A stretch of 64,000 nt of DNA, taken from KK5 sp034043675. Lineage in GTDB: Bacteria > Pseudomonadota > Gammaproteobacteria > Burkholderiales > Burkholderiaceae_C. A program made the position numbers and the translations under genes. The notes beneath the pieces are model-generated. The model worked only from the letters and a program-made list of their open reading frames with translations, was not told the origin of the DNA and did not search any database. The stretch spans positions 62,001-126,000 of the forward strand of contig NZ_JAXCLA010000004.1 of the NCBI RefSeq assembly GCF_034043675.1, given 5' to 3'. Positions 1 through 8,809 of the stretch are shown one piece after another. Position 1 is the first letter of the stretch, and every line of letters begins with the position of its first letter.

Positions 1-1002
1 ATGCTCGAGACCGTCACCGGCATGGAATCCGCCTACCTGACGACGATCGACCTGGGCAAGGGCGAGCAGCACATCCTCTACGCCCGCAACACCGCGAGCG
101 ACTTCGCCATCCCCGAGGGCCTCACCGTTCCCTGGGCCGACACGCTGTGCAAGCGTGCGCTGGACGAGGGCAAGCCCTTCAACAACGATGTCGCCAAGGA
201 CTGGGGCGACTCCGAAGCCGCCAAGGCCCTGGGTATCAGCACCTACGTCAGCACGCCGGTGCGCGTGGGCGACAGCGGCGAGATCTACGGCACGCTTTGC
301 GCCGCCAGCCCGCACCGTCACATGATGGACCCGCACGCCGAACGCGCGCTGGCCCTGTTCGGCAAGCTGATCGGCCAGTACGTGGAGCGCGAGCGCCTGG
401 TCGACCAGTTGATGAGGGCCAACGAGTTCCTGGCCCGGGCCGCGCTGACCGATACGCTCACCGGCCTGCCGAACCGCCGCGCGCTGCTGGAGCAACTGGG
501 CCGGCTGCTTTCACAAGGCCGCCGCCAGCAGGTCGCCGTGCTGGTCGCCTACGCGGACCTGGACGGCTTCAAGGCGATCAACGACAACCACAGCCACGAG
601 ATCGGCGATGCCTTCCTGATCCAGGTCGCGCAGCGGCTGCGCGACTCGCTGCGCGGCGGCGACATGGCGGCGCGGCTGGGCGGCGACGAATTCGTCGTGG
701 CCGGCCTCGGCCCGGCGCTGGACGGCAAGCTGGCCGAGGCCACGCAGGCCTTCGAGCGTCGCGTGTCGCAGGCCACGGTCGGGCGCTACATGCTGGAACC
801 GGGGCTCGAACTGGACTACCCCGGCGCCAGCGTCGGCGCGATGGCCGTGCGCGCGGGCGTGCTGGACCCGGGCGAGGCGCTGCGGGACGCGGATGCGCTG
901 ATGTACGAGGTCAAGCGCCGGCGCAAGGCCTTGGCGGCACCGCCTGCAGAGCCGGTAGAGCCAGTAGAGCCAGCAGAGTCGCCCGTTCAGATCCCCAAGT
1001 AG
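1..1002 (+). CDS. GAF-GGDEF diguanylate cyclase, 5'-partial
   Basis: Predicted to make cyclic di-GMP from two GTP in response to a signal bound by a GAF domain. Residues 1 to about 135 read as a GAF domain and about 145-310 as a GGDEF domain. The active-site loop GGDEF is intact at residues 227-231. An RGGD inhibitory site (R218-D221) lies exactly five residues before it, so product feedback inhibition is likely. The reading frame is open from the first base and the GAF domain lacks its first helix, so the true start is probably upstream of the window. No membrane segment is seen, so it should be cytosolic. The 3' end overlaps the convergent livF-like gene by 16 bp. Confidence 0.88.
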   Translation: MLETVTGMESAYLTTIDLGKGEQHILYARNTASDFAIPEGLTVPWADTLCKRALDEGKPFNNDVAKDWGDSEAAKALGISTYVSTPVRVGDSGEIYGTLCAASPHRHMMDPHAERALALFGKLIGQYVERERLVDQLMRANEFLARAALTDTLTGLPNRRALLEQLGRLLSQGRRQQVAVLVAYADLDGFKAINDNHSHEIGDAFLIQVAQRLRDSLRGGDMAARLGGDEFVVAGLGPALDGKLAEATQAFERRVSQATVGRYMLEPGLELDYPGASVGAMAVRAGVLDPGEALRDADALMYEVKRRRKALAAPPAEPVEPVEPAESPVQIPK

Positions 1003-1694
1003 CCCGCCAGCGCGGGATCGGCCGCCAGCTCGGCCGCCTTGCCGGCCATCGCCACGCGACCCTTCTGGATCACCACCGCTCGGTCGGCACCGGCCAGCAC
1101 GCGGCGGTAGTCGCGATCGACGATCAAGGTGGCGATGCCGCTGGCGCGGATCTCGCCGATCACCTTCCAGATCTCGGCGACGATCAGCGGCGCGAGGCCT
1201 TCGGTCGCTTCGTCGAGGATGATCAATTCCGGGTGCGTCATCAGCGCGCGGCCGATGGACAGCATCTGCTGCTCTCCGCCCGACAGTTGCGCGCCGAGGT
1301 TGCCAAGGCGCTCCTGCAGGCGAGGAAAGGTCTGCAGCACACGCTCATAGGTCCAGTCGGCGCGGCCATCGAGCCCCTTGCGGGCGGCCATCAGCAGGTT
1401 CTCACGCACGCTGAGGTTGGGGAACACGCCGCGGCCTTCGGGCACGAAGGCGACGCCGCGACGCGCGATCTCGTGCGGGCGCGCGCGCGACACGTCGCGA
1501 CCGAACAAGGTGACGCGGCCGTCGCGCTGCGGCACGTGGCCCAGCAAGGTGCGGATCAAGGTGCTCTTGCCCATGCCGTTGCGGCCCAGCAGGCCGACGG
1601 TCTCGCCGCGGCCGATGGCGAAGTCCACGCCATGCAGCACATGGCTGCTGCCGTACCAGGCGTGGACGTCCTGCGCATGGAGGATTGCATCCAT
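987..1694 (-). CDS. livF: Branched-chain-type ABC transporter ATPase, LivF-like
   Basis: One of two ATPases driving an ABC importer of the branched-chain amino acid (HAAT) family. At 235 residues it has normal LivF length. Walker A GRNGMGKST is at residues 37-45, the signature LSGGEQQ at 137-143 and Walker B LIILDE at 157-162. It is the last gene of a minus-strand run livK-livH-livM-livG-livF and starts 3 nt after the LivG stop. The run follows benzoate-CoA ligase, so the likely substrate is benzoate or another aromatic acid rather than an amino acid; that is inference from context. The symbol denotes family only. Confidence 0.9.
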   Translation of the reverse strand: MDAILHAQDVHAWYGSSHVLHGVDFAIGRGETVGLLGRNGMGKSTLIRTLLGHVPQRDGRVTLFGRDVSRARPHEIARRGVAFVPEGRGVFPNLSVRENLLMAARKGLDGRADWTYERVLQTFPRLQERLGNLGAQLSGGEQQMLSIGRALMTHPELIILDEATEGLAPLIVAEIWKVIGEIRASGIATLIVDRDYRRVLAGADRAVVIQKGRVAMAGKAAELAADPALAGYLGI

Positions 1695-1697
1695 CGC

Positions 1698-2444
1698 TCA
1701 GTGCCCTCCCAGGTAGGCGGCCTGCACGTCGGCATTCGCGCGGATACCTTCGGGCGCGTCGGACGCGATCACCGCGCCGTTGACCATCACGGTGATCCGG
1801 TCGGCGATGCGGAACACGGCGTCCATGTCGTGCTCGACCAGCAGCATCGCCTGGCCCGCCTTCAACTCGGCCAGCAGCGCGAGCATGCGTTCGGTCTCCT
1901 CGGCGCCCATGCCGGCCAACGGCTCGTCCAGCAGCAGCACGCGCGGCGCGGTGGCCAGGCACATCGCGATTTCCAACTGCCGCTTCTGGCCATGGCTCAG
2001 CAGGCCGGCGCTGCGGTCCAGCAGCTCGGCGAGGCCGGCGCGCTGCGCGGCGGCGCGGGCGGCCTCGTTCGTCTCCTCGCAGGCCAGCGCGCTCTGCCAC
2101 CAGCGCCAGGCGCGCGGGCGGCGGGCCTGGGCGGCGAGACGGCAGTTCTCGAACACGCTGAAGCCCGGGTAGATCGTGTTGCGCTGGTAGCTACGGCCCA
2201 GGCCCGCGCGGGCGCGCCGCGGCTGCGACCAGGCGGAGATGTCCTGCCCCAGCAGTTCCACCGCACCCGAGGAAGGTGCGATCTCGCCCGACAGCAGATT
2301 GATCAGCGTGGACTTGCCCGCGCCGTTGGTGCCGATCACCGCGTGCACCTCGCCGCTCGCCAGCGCCAGGCTCACCTCGTTGACGGCGACGATGCCGCCC
2401 CAGCGGCGCGTCAGCCGCTCGCACTTCAAGAGCACATCAGTCAC
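1698..2444 (-). CDS. livG: Branched-chain-type ABC transporter ATPase, LivG-like
   Basis: Second ATPase of the importer, 248 residues from a GTG start. Walker A GTNGAGKST lies at about residues 38-46, followed by an LSHGQ signature and an LLLDEP Walker B. The GTG start is chosen because it overlaps the LivM stop codon (GTGACTGA), a typical translational-coupling arrangement. A longer frame upstream to 2486 lacks a family-like N-terminus. It works with LivF at the cytoplasmic face of the LivHM permease. The context with benzoate activation genes suggests aromatic acid uptake. Confidence 0.9.
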   Translation of the reverse strand: MTDVLLKCERLTRRWGGIVAVNEVSLALASGEVHAVIGTNGAGKSTLINLLSGEIAPSSGAVELLGQDISAWSQPRRARAGLGRSYQRNTIYPGFSVFENCRLAAQARRPRAWRWWQSALACEETNEAARAAAQRAGLAELLDRSAGLLSHGQKRQLEIAMCLATAPRVLLLDEPLAGMGAEETERMLALLAELKAGQAMLLVEHDMDAVFRIADRITVMVNGAVIASDAPEGIRANADVQAAYLGGH

Positions 2445-3393
2445 GGCGCGCCTCCAGTCGATGACGCCACAGCTGAGGGATGCCAACGAGGCCTTTGGGC
2501 AGCAGAGCTGCGCTGAGGATGATCGTCAGGCCCAGCCCCAGGTGCCAGTGCTTCGCGAAGCCGCCCCACACCGCCTCGGACTTGAAGAACTCCTCCAGCA
2601 AGGCCAGCGCGAAGGCGCCGATCAGCGCGCCGCGCAGGTGGCCGAGGCCACCGAGGATGATCATGATCAGCACCGAGCCGCTCTGGTGCCAGGCCAGCAG
2701 CTCCGGGTTGACGAAACCGTCCTTCACCGCGAACAGGAAGCCCGCCAGACCGGCGATGGCGCCCGAGACCGCGAAGGCTGCGAGCTTGTACGGGTAGGTG
2801 CTGAAGCCAGTGGCGCGCATCCGCTGCTCGTTGGCCTTGATGCCGGCCAGCGCGCGGCCGAAGGGCGAGCGCAGCAGCAGGCCCAGGACACCGAACACCA
2901 GCACGAGGCTGGCGAGCGTCAGCCCGTAGAAGGCCAACGGCTTGCCGAGGTCCAACGGTGCGACGGGTACGCCCGGCAGGTAGATGCCATCGGTACCCCC
3001 GCCCAGCGGCGTGTCGTGGACGACGTAGTAGGCCATCTGCGCGAAGGCCAAGGTCACCATGATGAAGTAGACACCCTTGGTGCGCAGCGACAGCGCACCC
3101 ACCAGCAGCGCATACAGGCCGGCACAGAGCACCGCGGCGGGCAGCAGCCACCACAGCGCCGCGCCATCGAAGCGTGCCATCAGCAGCGCCGCCGCGTAGG
3201 CGCCGATGCCGAAGAAGGCCGCCTGCCCGAAGCAGACGAGGCCCGTCGCGCCTACCAGCAGCTCCAGGCTCAGCGCGAAGATGGCTGCGATCATGATCTT
3301 GATGACCAGATCCAGCCCATAGGCACCGGCGACCAACGGCCACAGGGCGAGGCCAGCGAAAACAAGTCCGACGAATACGAGTCTGGAAAACAT
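2437..3393 (-). CDS. livM: Branched-chain-type ABC permease, LivM-like
   Basis: Integral membrane subunit of the importer, 318 residues, with about eight to ten hydrophobic segments and the conserved LivM-type core (LELLVGATGLVCFGQAAFFGIGAY region and the EAA-like loop with the GGLGHLRGALIG stretch). The ATG start at 3393 overlaps the LivH stop as TGATG. The frame remains open further upstream but that part overlaps LivH and lacks family similarity. It forms the channel with LivH, and the stop overlaps the LivG start. The five genes look like one translationally coupled transcript. Confidence 0.9.
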   Translation of the reverse strand: MFSRLVFVGLVFAGLALWPLVAGAYGLDLVIKIMIAAIFALSLELLVGATGLVCFGQAAFFGIGAYAAALLMARFDGAALWWLLPAAVLCAGLYALLVGALSLRTKGVYFIMVTLAFAQMAYYVVHDTPLGGGTDGIYLPGVPVAPLDLGKPLAFYGLTLASLVLVFGVLGLLLRSPFGRALAGIKANEQRMRATGFSTYPYKLAAFAVSGAIAGLAGFLFAVKDGFVNPELLAWHQSGSVLIMIILGGLGHLRGALIGAFALALLEEFFKSEAVWGGFAKHWHLGLGLTIILSAALLPKGLVGIPQLWRHRLEARRD

Positions 3394-4274
3394 CAAGCGA
3401 CCTTGAAAAGTCCGTCGGGCCGCCACAGCAGGATCAGCGCCATCAGCACATACACCAGCACGCCGGCCGCCGAAGGCAGCAGCACCTTGCCGAAGGTGTC
3501 GACGATGCCGATCAAGAGCGCCGCCAGCAGCGCGCCGCGGATCGAGCCGATGCCGCCGATCACGACGACGACGAAGCAGACGATCAGCACCGTGTTGCCC
3601 ATGCCCGGATAGACCGAGGACACCGGCGCCGCCACCATGCCGGCCAGCACTGCGATCGCGACACCGGCGGCGAACACGAGCCGGTACAGGAACTTGATGT
3701 CGATGCCCAGGCTCTGCACCATCTCGCGATTGCTCGCGCCGGCGCGGATCATCATGCCCAGCCGCGTGCGCGTCAGCACCAGGTACATGCCGGCCGCGAG
3801 CAGCAGGCAGACACCGCTGACGAAGAGCCGGTAGACCGGATAGCTCATCAGCTCGCCCAGCGGCAGGCTGCCGGCCAGCAGCGGCGGCACCGCCACACCG
3901 TGAACCTCGTCGCCGACCAGGATGCTGCGCATTTCCTCGAAGACCAGGATCAGCCCATAGGTCATCAGCACCTGCTGCAGGTGCTCGCGCTCATAGAGGA
4001 AGCTGAAGAAGGCCCATTCGAGCAGGTAGCCCAGCAGCACCGAGAGCACGATGCCCACCACCAGCGTCGAGAAGAAGCCGCCGCCGAAGGTGCTCTCCAC
4101 GATCGGCGCCAGCGCGTAGGCCATGTAGGCGCCGATCATGTAGAAGCTGCCGTGCGCCAGGTTGATGACGCCCATGATCCCGAAGATCAGCGTCAGCCCC
4201 GAGGCGACGAGGAACAGCAGCAGCCCGTACTGCAGCGCGTTGAGGCACTGGATCAGGAAGGAAGCGAAGTCCAC
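3393..4274 (-). CDS. livH: Branched-chain-type ABC permease, LivH-like
   Basis: Second permease subunit, 293 residues from a GTG start. The N-terminus is typical of LivH (FLIQCLNALQYGLLLFLVAS, then GLTLIFGIMGVINLAHG), with about eight membrane segments and the GGIGSIRGALLAALLIG loop that contacts the ATPase. The start lies six bases after the stop of the solute-binding protein gene. It should pair with LivM in the cytoplasmic membrane. Substrate is inferred as benzoate or a related aromatic acid because the same strand carries benzoate-CoA ligase just upstream. Confidence 0.9.
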   Translation of the reverse strand: MDFASFLIQCLNALQYGLLLFLVASGLTLIFGIMGVINLAHGSFYMIGAYMAYALAPIVESTFGGGFFSTLVVGIVLSVLLGYLLEWAFFSFLYEREHLQQVLMTYGLILVFEEMRSILVGDEVHGVAVPPLLAGSLPLGELMSYPVYRLFVSGVCLLLAAGMYLVLTRTRLGMMIRAGASNREMVQSLGIDIKFLYRLVFAAGVAIAVLAGMVAAPVSSVYPGMGNTVLIVCFVVVVIGGIGSIRGALLAALLIGIVDTFGKVLLPSAAGVLVYVLMALILLWRPDGLFKVA

Positions 4275-4280
4275 GCCGGC

Positions 4281-5429
4281 TTACATCCGGCAGCCCTTGC
4301 CCGGATCGGCCAGCGCCTTGGAGGCGACGCCGACGAGCTTGTTCTCCTTGCCGCTGACCTCGCGCAGGTAGAAGTCCTGCACCGGGTTGTGCGACTTGGA
4401 CAAGGTGAACGGGCCGCGCGGGCTGTCGATCTTGGCCTTCTCCACCGCGGCGGCGAACTCGGCCTTCTTGCTGACGTCGCCCTTCACCGCGGCGAGGCCG
4501 ATCGCGAGGATCTGCGCCGCGTCGTAGCCCTGCACCGCGTAGACGTCGGGCTGCAGCTTGTAGGTCTTCGCATAGGACAGGCGGAAGGCGTTGTCGCGCG
4601 GGGTGTTGAGGCTGTCGGCGTAGTGCAGCGTGGTGAACAGGCCGGCTGCATCGGCGCCTTGCGCTTCCAGCGTGCCGTCGGTGATGAAGCCGGCACCGTA
4701 GAGCGGGATGTTCTTCTTCAGGCCCGCCGCGGCGTAGTCTTTGACGAACTTCACCGCACCGCCGCCGGCGAAGAAGGTGTAGACGGCGTCGGGCTTGGTG
4801 GCGGCGATCTCGGTCAGCAGCGCCTGGAACTCGACGTTCGGGAACGGCAGGTTCAGCTCCTTCACCACCGTGCCGCCGCCCTTCTCGAAGGCCTCCTTGA
4901 AGCCGCGCACCGACTCGTCGCCGGCGGCGTACTTCCAGGTGATCGTGACGACCTTCTTGTGGCCCTTCTTCGCCACCACCTCGCCCATCGCGTAGCCCGG
5001 CTGCCAGTTGCTGAAACTGCTGCGGAAGATGTTGGGCGCGCACATCGGGCCGGTCACGGCATCGGCGCCGGCATTGGGCACGATCAGCAAGGTGCCGCTG
5101 TCCTTCGCGGCCTTGGCCATCGCCATCGCGACGCCGCTGTGCACGGTACCGACGATCACGTCCACGTTGTCGCGCTTGATCAGCTTGTTGACGTTGTCGG
5201 TGGCCTTGGCCGGGTCGCTCTCGTCGTCCACGCGCACGTACTCGATCTCGCGGCCGGCGAGCTTGCCGCCCTGCTCGGTGATGTAGAGCTTGAAGCCGTT
5301 GTCGATCGCGGTGCCCAGCGCGGCATAGGTGCCGGTGGCGGGCAGCATCAGGCCGACCTTCAGCTTGGTCTGGGCATCGGCGTTCGCTGCCAGTGCGAGC
5401 GCGGCCAGGGCCAGGGTTGCGAGCTTCAT
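4281..5429 (-). CDS. livK: ABC transporter periplasmic substrate-binding protein, LivK-like
   Basis: Periplasmic binding protein of 382 residues that delivers ligand to LivHM. A signal peptide covers about residues 1-20 (MKLATLALAALALAANADAQ). The mature part begins LKVGLMLPATGTYAALG, which fits the type 1 periplasmic binding fold of the HAAT family. The start at 5429 has a good ribosome-binding site (AAGGAG, 9 nt upstream); the frame is open further 5' but that portion overlaps the hydrolase gene. In box gene clusters of Azoarcus and Thauera, similar binding proteins accompany benzoate genes, so an aromatic acid ligand is likely. It is the first transporter gene after the hydrolase, 19 nt downstream. 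Confidence 0.9.
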   Translation of the reverse strand: MKLATLALAALALAANADAQTKLKVGLMLPATGTYAALGTAIDNGFKLYITEQGGKLAGREIEYVRVDDESDPAKATDNVNKLIKRDNVDVIVGTVHSGVAMAMAKAAKDSGTLLIVPNAGADAVTGPMCAPNIFRSSFSNWQPGYAMGEVVAKKGHKKVVTITWKYAAGDESVRGFKEAFEKGGGTVVKELNLPFPNVEFQALLTEIAATKPDAVYTFFAGGGAVKFVKDYAAAGLKKNIPLYGAGFITDGTLEAQGADAAGLFTTLHYADSLNTPRDNAFRLSYAKTYKLQPDVYAVQGYDAAQILAIGLAAVKGDVSKKAEFAAAVEKAKIDSPRGPFTLSKSHNPVQDFYLREVSGKENKLVGVASKALADPGKGCRM

Positions 5430-5448
5430 CGTCTTGTCTCCTTGATAG

Positions 5449-6204
5449 TTATGGCTGTGAAAGGACGAAGGTGTGAGCGAAGGTGCTAACTGCGGAAATG
5501 AGCGCATCCGGCCGGTCGCGGTGCGGCGAGTGGCCGCAGTCGGGCAGTTCCAGCAGGCGCGTCTGCGGCACGCGCCGGGCGATGCCACGGATCTGTTCCA
5601 GCGTACCGTACTCATCGTCCAAACCCTGCACCGCCAAGAGCGGGCAAGCGATATCCCTGATCTCGTTTTCGATAGACCAGTCGCGGAAGGCTGGGTCGAG
5701 CCAGATGTCGTTCCAGCCCCAGAAGGCGGAGTCGACGTCGGCATGGTGGCGAGCCAGCTTCGAGCGCAGATCGGTCGTCAGATAGGCCTCGCGGGTCTTC
5801 GCGATGGAGGCCACCGAGATGTCCTCGACCAGGATGTGCGGCGCCAGCACGATGGCGCCGGCCACGCGCTGCGGGAACTTCGCCGCGTGCAGCAGCGCGA
5901 TCGAGCCGCCGTCGCTGTGGCCGAGCAGCCAGTAGGGTCGATCCACGCCGAGTTCCGCCAGCAAGGCGGGTAGCACGTCATAGGCCTGCCGATGCATGAA
6001 GTCGGGCGCCCAGCGCTCGTCGGGCGGGCGCGGCGTCGAACGGCCGTAGCCCGGTCGCGAGTAGACGAGGCCACGCCAGCCCAGCGCATCACACAGGCGC
6101 TTCGGAAAGTCACGCCACATCGATACCGAGCCCAGGCCCTCGTGCAGGAACACCAGCAGCGGCTGCTCCGCCCGCTCGGCATTGATCCATTGATACTCGA
6201 TCAC
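5449..6204 (-). CDS. Alpha/beta hydrolase in the benzoate operon
   Basis: A 251-residue alpha/beta hydrolase. An HEGLG oxyanion motif is at residues 21-25, the nucleophile elbow GHSDGG at 95-100 (Ser97), an acidic residue in VQGLDDEYG and a late His in DCGHSPH complete a triad. No signal peptide is visible, so it is cytosolic. It overlaps the benzoate-CoA ligase gene by 4 bp, so the two are translationally coupled. Hydrolases of this kind occur in box clusters, where they have been suggested to act as lactone hydrolases or thioesterases. The exact substrate cannot be told from sequence; removal of stalled acyl-CoA or lactone side products is a reasonable inference. Confidence 0.85.
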   Translation of the reverse strand: MIEYQWINAERAEQPLLVFLHEGLGSVSMWRDFPKRLCDALGWRGLVYSRPGYGRSTPRPPDERWAPDFMHRQAYDVLPALLAELGVDRPYWLLGHSDGGSIALLHAAKFPQRVAGAIVLAPHILVEDISVASIAKTREAYLTTDLRSKLARHHADVDSAFWGWNDIWLDPAFRDWSIENEIRDIACPLLAVQGLDDEYGTLEQIRGIARRVPQTRLLELPDCGHSPHRDRPDALISAVSTFAHTFVLSQP

Positions 6205-7790
6205 GAGTTTGCCGCCTCGCGCTCGCGCAGGCGGAAGCGCTGGATCTTGCCGGTGGCGGTCTTGGGCAGCTCGGCGATGAACTCGATGAAGCGCGGGTAC
6301 TTGTAGGGCGCGAGCCGCTCCTTGACGAAGGCCTTCAGCTCGTCCTCGCCGGCGGCGCCGCCGGGCTTCAGCACGACGAAGGCCTTGGTCTTGGTCAGGC
6401 CGTCGGCGTCCTGCTTGCCGATCACGGCGGCCTCCAGCACGGCCGGGTGCTGGATCAAGGTGGCCTCGACCTCGAAGGGCGAGACGTAGATGCCGCTGAC
6501 TTTCAGCATGTCGTCGCTGCGGCCGGCGTAGGTGTAGCTGCCGTCGGCGTTGCGGATGTACTTGTCGCCGCTCTTGGTCCAGCCGCCCTGGAAGGTGTCG
6601 CGCGACTTCTCGCGGTTGGCCCAGTACATCAAGGCGGCCGACGGTCCCTGGATGAACAGGTCGCCCGGCTCGCCGTCAGCAACCTCGCGGCCATCGTCGC
6701 CGCGCAGTTGCAACTCGTAGCCGGGCACCGGCCAGCCGGTGGTGCCGTACTGCACGCGATCGGGCCGGTTCGACAGGAAGATGTGCAGCATCTCGGTGGA
6801 GCCGATGCCGTCCACGATGTCCACGCCGAAATGCTCGCGGAAGCGCCCGCCGATCTCGGCCGGCAGCGCCTCGCCGGCGCTGGACGCCATGCGCAGCGCC
6901 ACCTCGCCACGCAGCGGCAGCTCGGGCGAAGCCAACATGCCGGCATAGCCGGTCGGCGCACCGAAGAGCAAGGTCGGTTTCACGCCGCCCACCTCTCCTC
7001 GCAGCCGCTTGAAGCAGGCCGCCGGCGTCGGTCGTTCCGCCATCAGCAGCACCGAGGCGCCGACCGACAGCGGGAAGGTCAGCGCATTGCCCAGGCCGTA
7101 GGCGAAGAAGAGCTTGGCGGCGGAGAAGCAGACGTCATGCTCGGTGAGGCCCAGGATCGCCTTGGCATACAGCTCGCAGGTCCAGTAGGGATTGGCCTGC
7201 GAGTGGACCGTGCCCTTGGGCTTGCCCGTGGAGCCAGAGGAATAGAGCCAGAAGGCCGGGTCGTCGCAGCTGGTGGCGGCGGCCTGGGCGAGCGGCGCCT
7301 GAGAGTCGACGAAGGACTGGAACTCTTGCTCGCCGGCCTGTAGCGGCGTGCTCGGCTGCGGCTGCGAGACGACCACGGTGTGCAGCTCATGCGTGCCGCG
7401 CGCCATCGCCTCGTGCAGCGCCGGCAGTAGCGCGCCGGACACCAGCGCCGCCTGCGCCCGCGAGTGCTCCAGCATGTAGGCGTAGTCGTCCACGGTCAGC
7501 AGCGTGTTGACCGCCACCGGTACGATGCCGGCGTAGATGGCGCCGAGGAAGGCGATCGGCCAGTCGCAGCAGTCCTGCATCAGCAACAGCACGCGCTCCT
7601 CGCGCTTGACGCCAGCGGCCAGCAGCGCGGCACCGAGGCGGCGGGCGCGTTCTTCCAGTGCGCCGTAGCTGATCGAACCGTGGTCGTCGGTGAAGGCGGT
7701 CTTGCCGGCGCGCTGGGCGTTCGCGGCCAGCAGGTGCTGGGCGAAGTTGAACGTCCGCGGCGGCGCCTGGACGGTGGTGCTGCTGCTCAT
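6201..7790 (-). CDS. bclA: Benzoate-CoA ligase
   Basis: Converts benzoate, ATP and CoA to benzoyl-CoA, AMP and diphosphate, the entry step of the box pathway. At 529 residues it matches the family length. The AMP-binding motif YSSGSTGKPKG lies at residues 183-193, and the C-terminal PKTATGKIQRF carries the adenylation lysine (about K515). The segment after the P-loop motif (VHSQANPYWTCELYAK) is characteristic of benzoate-CoA ligases. An AGGAGG ribosome-binding site precedes the ATG. It diverges from boxR across a 79-bp gap holding TGCA repeats, and leads the minus-strand operon with the hydrolase and transporter. Related substrates such as fluorobenzoate or 2-aminobenzoate cannot be excluded. 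Confidence 0.94.
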   Translation of the reverse strand: MSSSTTVQAPPRTFNFAQHLLAANAQRAGKTAFTDDHGSISYGALEERARRLGAALLAAGVKREERVLLLMQDCCDWPIAFLGAIYAGIVPVAVNTLLTVDDYAYMLEHSRAQAALVSGALLPALHEAMARGTHELHTVVVSQPQPSTPLQAGEQEFQSFVDSQAPLAQAAATSCDDPAFWLYSSGSTGKPKGTVHSQANPYWTCELYAKAILGLTEHDVCFSAAKLFFAYGLGNALTFPLSVGASVLLMAERPTPAACFKRLRGEVGGVKPTLLFGAPTGYAGMLASPELPLRGEVALRMASSAGEALPAEIGGRFREHFGVDIVDGIGSTEMLHIFLSNRPDRVQYGTTGWPVPGYELQLRGDDGREVADGEPGDLFIQGPSAALMYWANREKSRDTFQGGWTKSGDKYIRNADGSYTYAGRSDDMLKVSGIYVSPFEVEATLIQHPAVLEAAVIGKQDADGLTKTKAFVVLKPGGAAGEDELKAFVKERLAPYKYPRFIEFIAELPKTATGKIQRFRLREREAANS

Positions 7791-7826
7791 CTCGGCTTGC
7801 CTCCTGCCTTGCTTGCGGCTCGGTGA

Positions 7827-7848
7827 TGCAGTATTGTGCGTAAATGCA
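7827..7848. promoter_or_regulatory. Candidate BoxR operator between bclA and boxR
   Basis: The 79-bp divergent gap contains TGCA at 7827-7830, then six bases, then TGCG at 7837-7840, then four bases and TGCA at 7845-7848. TGCA direct repeats are the kind of element reported for the related repressor BzdR of Azoarcus. One half-site here is imperfect. The position lets one site act on both the ligase and the regulator promoters. I did not find convincing -35/-10 pairs in this gap. Confidence 0.5.
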
Positions 7849-7869
7849 CTCTAGGACCCTGAAAATATC

Positions 7870-8793
7870 GTGTCAAGCAATATATTGCCTATCCACGGGT
7901 TAACACCGAACGAAGAAAGTGGCGAGGAAAAGAACCCCTTCCTCGTCGCGCTGGGCGAGCGGGTACGCTCCCTGCGCTCGCGCCGCGGCATGACCCGCAA
8001 GGCCCTGGCGACCACGGCAGACGTCTCCGAGCGGCACCTAGCCAACCTGGAGTACGGCGTCGGCAATGCGTCGATCCTGGTGTTGCTGCAGATCGCGCAG
8101 GCGCTGCAGTGCCCGCTGGCGGAGCTGCTGGGCGATGTCACCGCCTCCAGCCCCGAGTGGCTGCTGATCCGCGAGCTGCTGGAGAAGCGCGACGAGCCGA
8201 CCCTGCGCCGAGTGCGCGAGGCGCTGCCGGGCCTGCTGGGCGAGGCACCGGCCGCCGACGCCGGCCGCAGCCGGATCGCGCTGATCGGCCTGCGCGGCGC
8301 CGGCAAGTCCACTCTGGGCCGCATGCTGGCGGAAGACCTGGACTACCCCTTCGTCGAGCTGAGCCGCGAGATCGAGAAGTTCGCCGGCTGCAGCATCTCC
8401 GAGATCCAGGGCCTGTACGGCCAGAACGCCTACCGCCGCTATGAGCGCCGCGCCGTCGAGGAAGCGATCCAGATCTATCCGGAGGCAGTGCTGGCGACGC
8501 CCGGCGGCCTGGTTTCCGATGCAGCCACCTTCAACCTGCTGCTGTCGCACTGCACCACCGTCTGGCTGCAGGCGGCGCCGGAAGACCACATGCGCCGCGT
8601 GATCGCCCAGGGCGACATGCGGCCGATGGCCGACAACAAGGAGGCGATGGACGACCTGAAGGCGATCCTCGAAGGCCGCTCGCCCTTCTATTCCAAGGCC
8701 ACGCTGACGCTGGACACCAGCGCACAGGATCTGGGCGCGAGCTTCCAGGCCCTGCGGGCGATGGTGAGACAGACGCTGTCGCTGCCTGCGTAA
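7870..8793 (+). CDS. boxR: BoxR/BzdR-type regulator: XRE helix-turn-helix fused to shikimate-kinase-like domain
   Basis: Transcriptional repressor of benzoyl-CoA pathway genes; in BzdR and BoxR the effector is benzoyl-CoA. Residues about 27-88 form an XRE-type helix-turn-helix (LGERVRSLRSRRGMTRKALA and following). Residues about 135-300 resemble shikimate kinase, with an intact P-loop GLRGAGKST at 140-148. The start is GTG at 7870; the next in-frame codons match the family N-terminus. It is 307 residues, the family length. It diverges from bclA and precedes boxC by 82 nt, so it probably controls both. The kinase-like domain is thought to sense the CoA thioester rather than to phosphorylate shikimate. 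Confidence 0.93.
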   Translation: MSSNILPIHGLTPNEESGEEKNPFLVALGERVRSLRSRRGMTRKALATTADVSERHLANLEYGVGNASILVLLQIAQALQCPLAELLGDVTASSPEWLLIRELLEKRDEPTLRRVREALPGLLGEAPAADAGRSRIALIGLRGAGKSTLGRMLAEDLDYPFVELSREIEKFAGCSISEIQGLYGQNAYRRYERRAVEEAIQIYPEAVLATPGGLVSDAATFNLLLSHCTTVWLQAAPEDHMRRVIAQGDMRPMADNKEAMDDLKAILEGRSPFYSKATLTLDTSAQDLGASFQALRAMVRQTLSLPA

Positions 8794-8809
8794 ATTTCCT
8801 TGCGGCGTC

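Noticed and set aside
147..2516. Long plus-strand open frame (789 codons) across the GGDEF and liv genes
   Set aside because: Arg/Gly/Ala-rich translation with no family features; it runs antisense to two clear ABC ATPase genes. High GC lengthens shadow frames.
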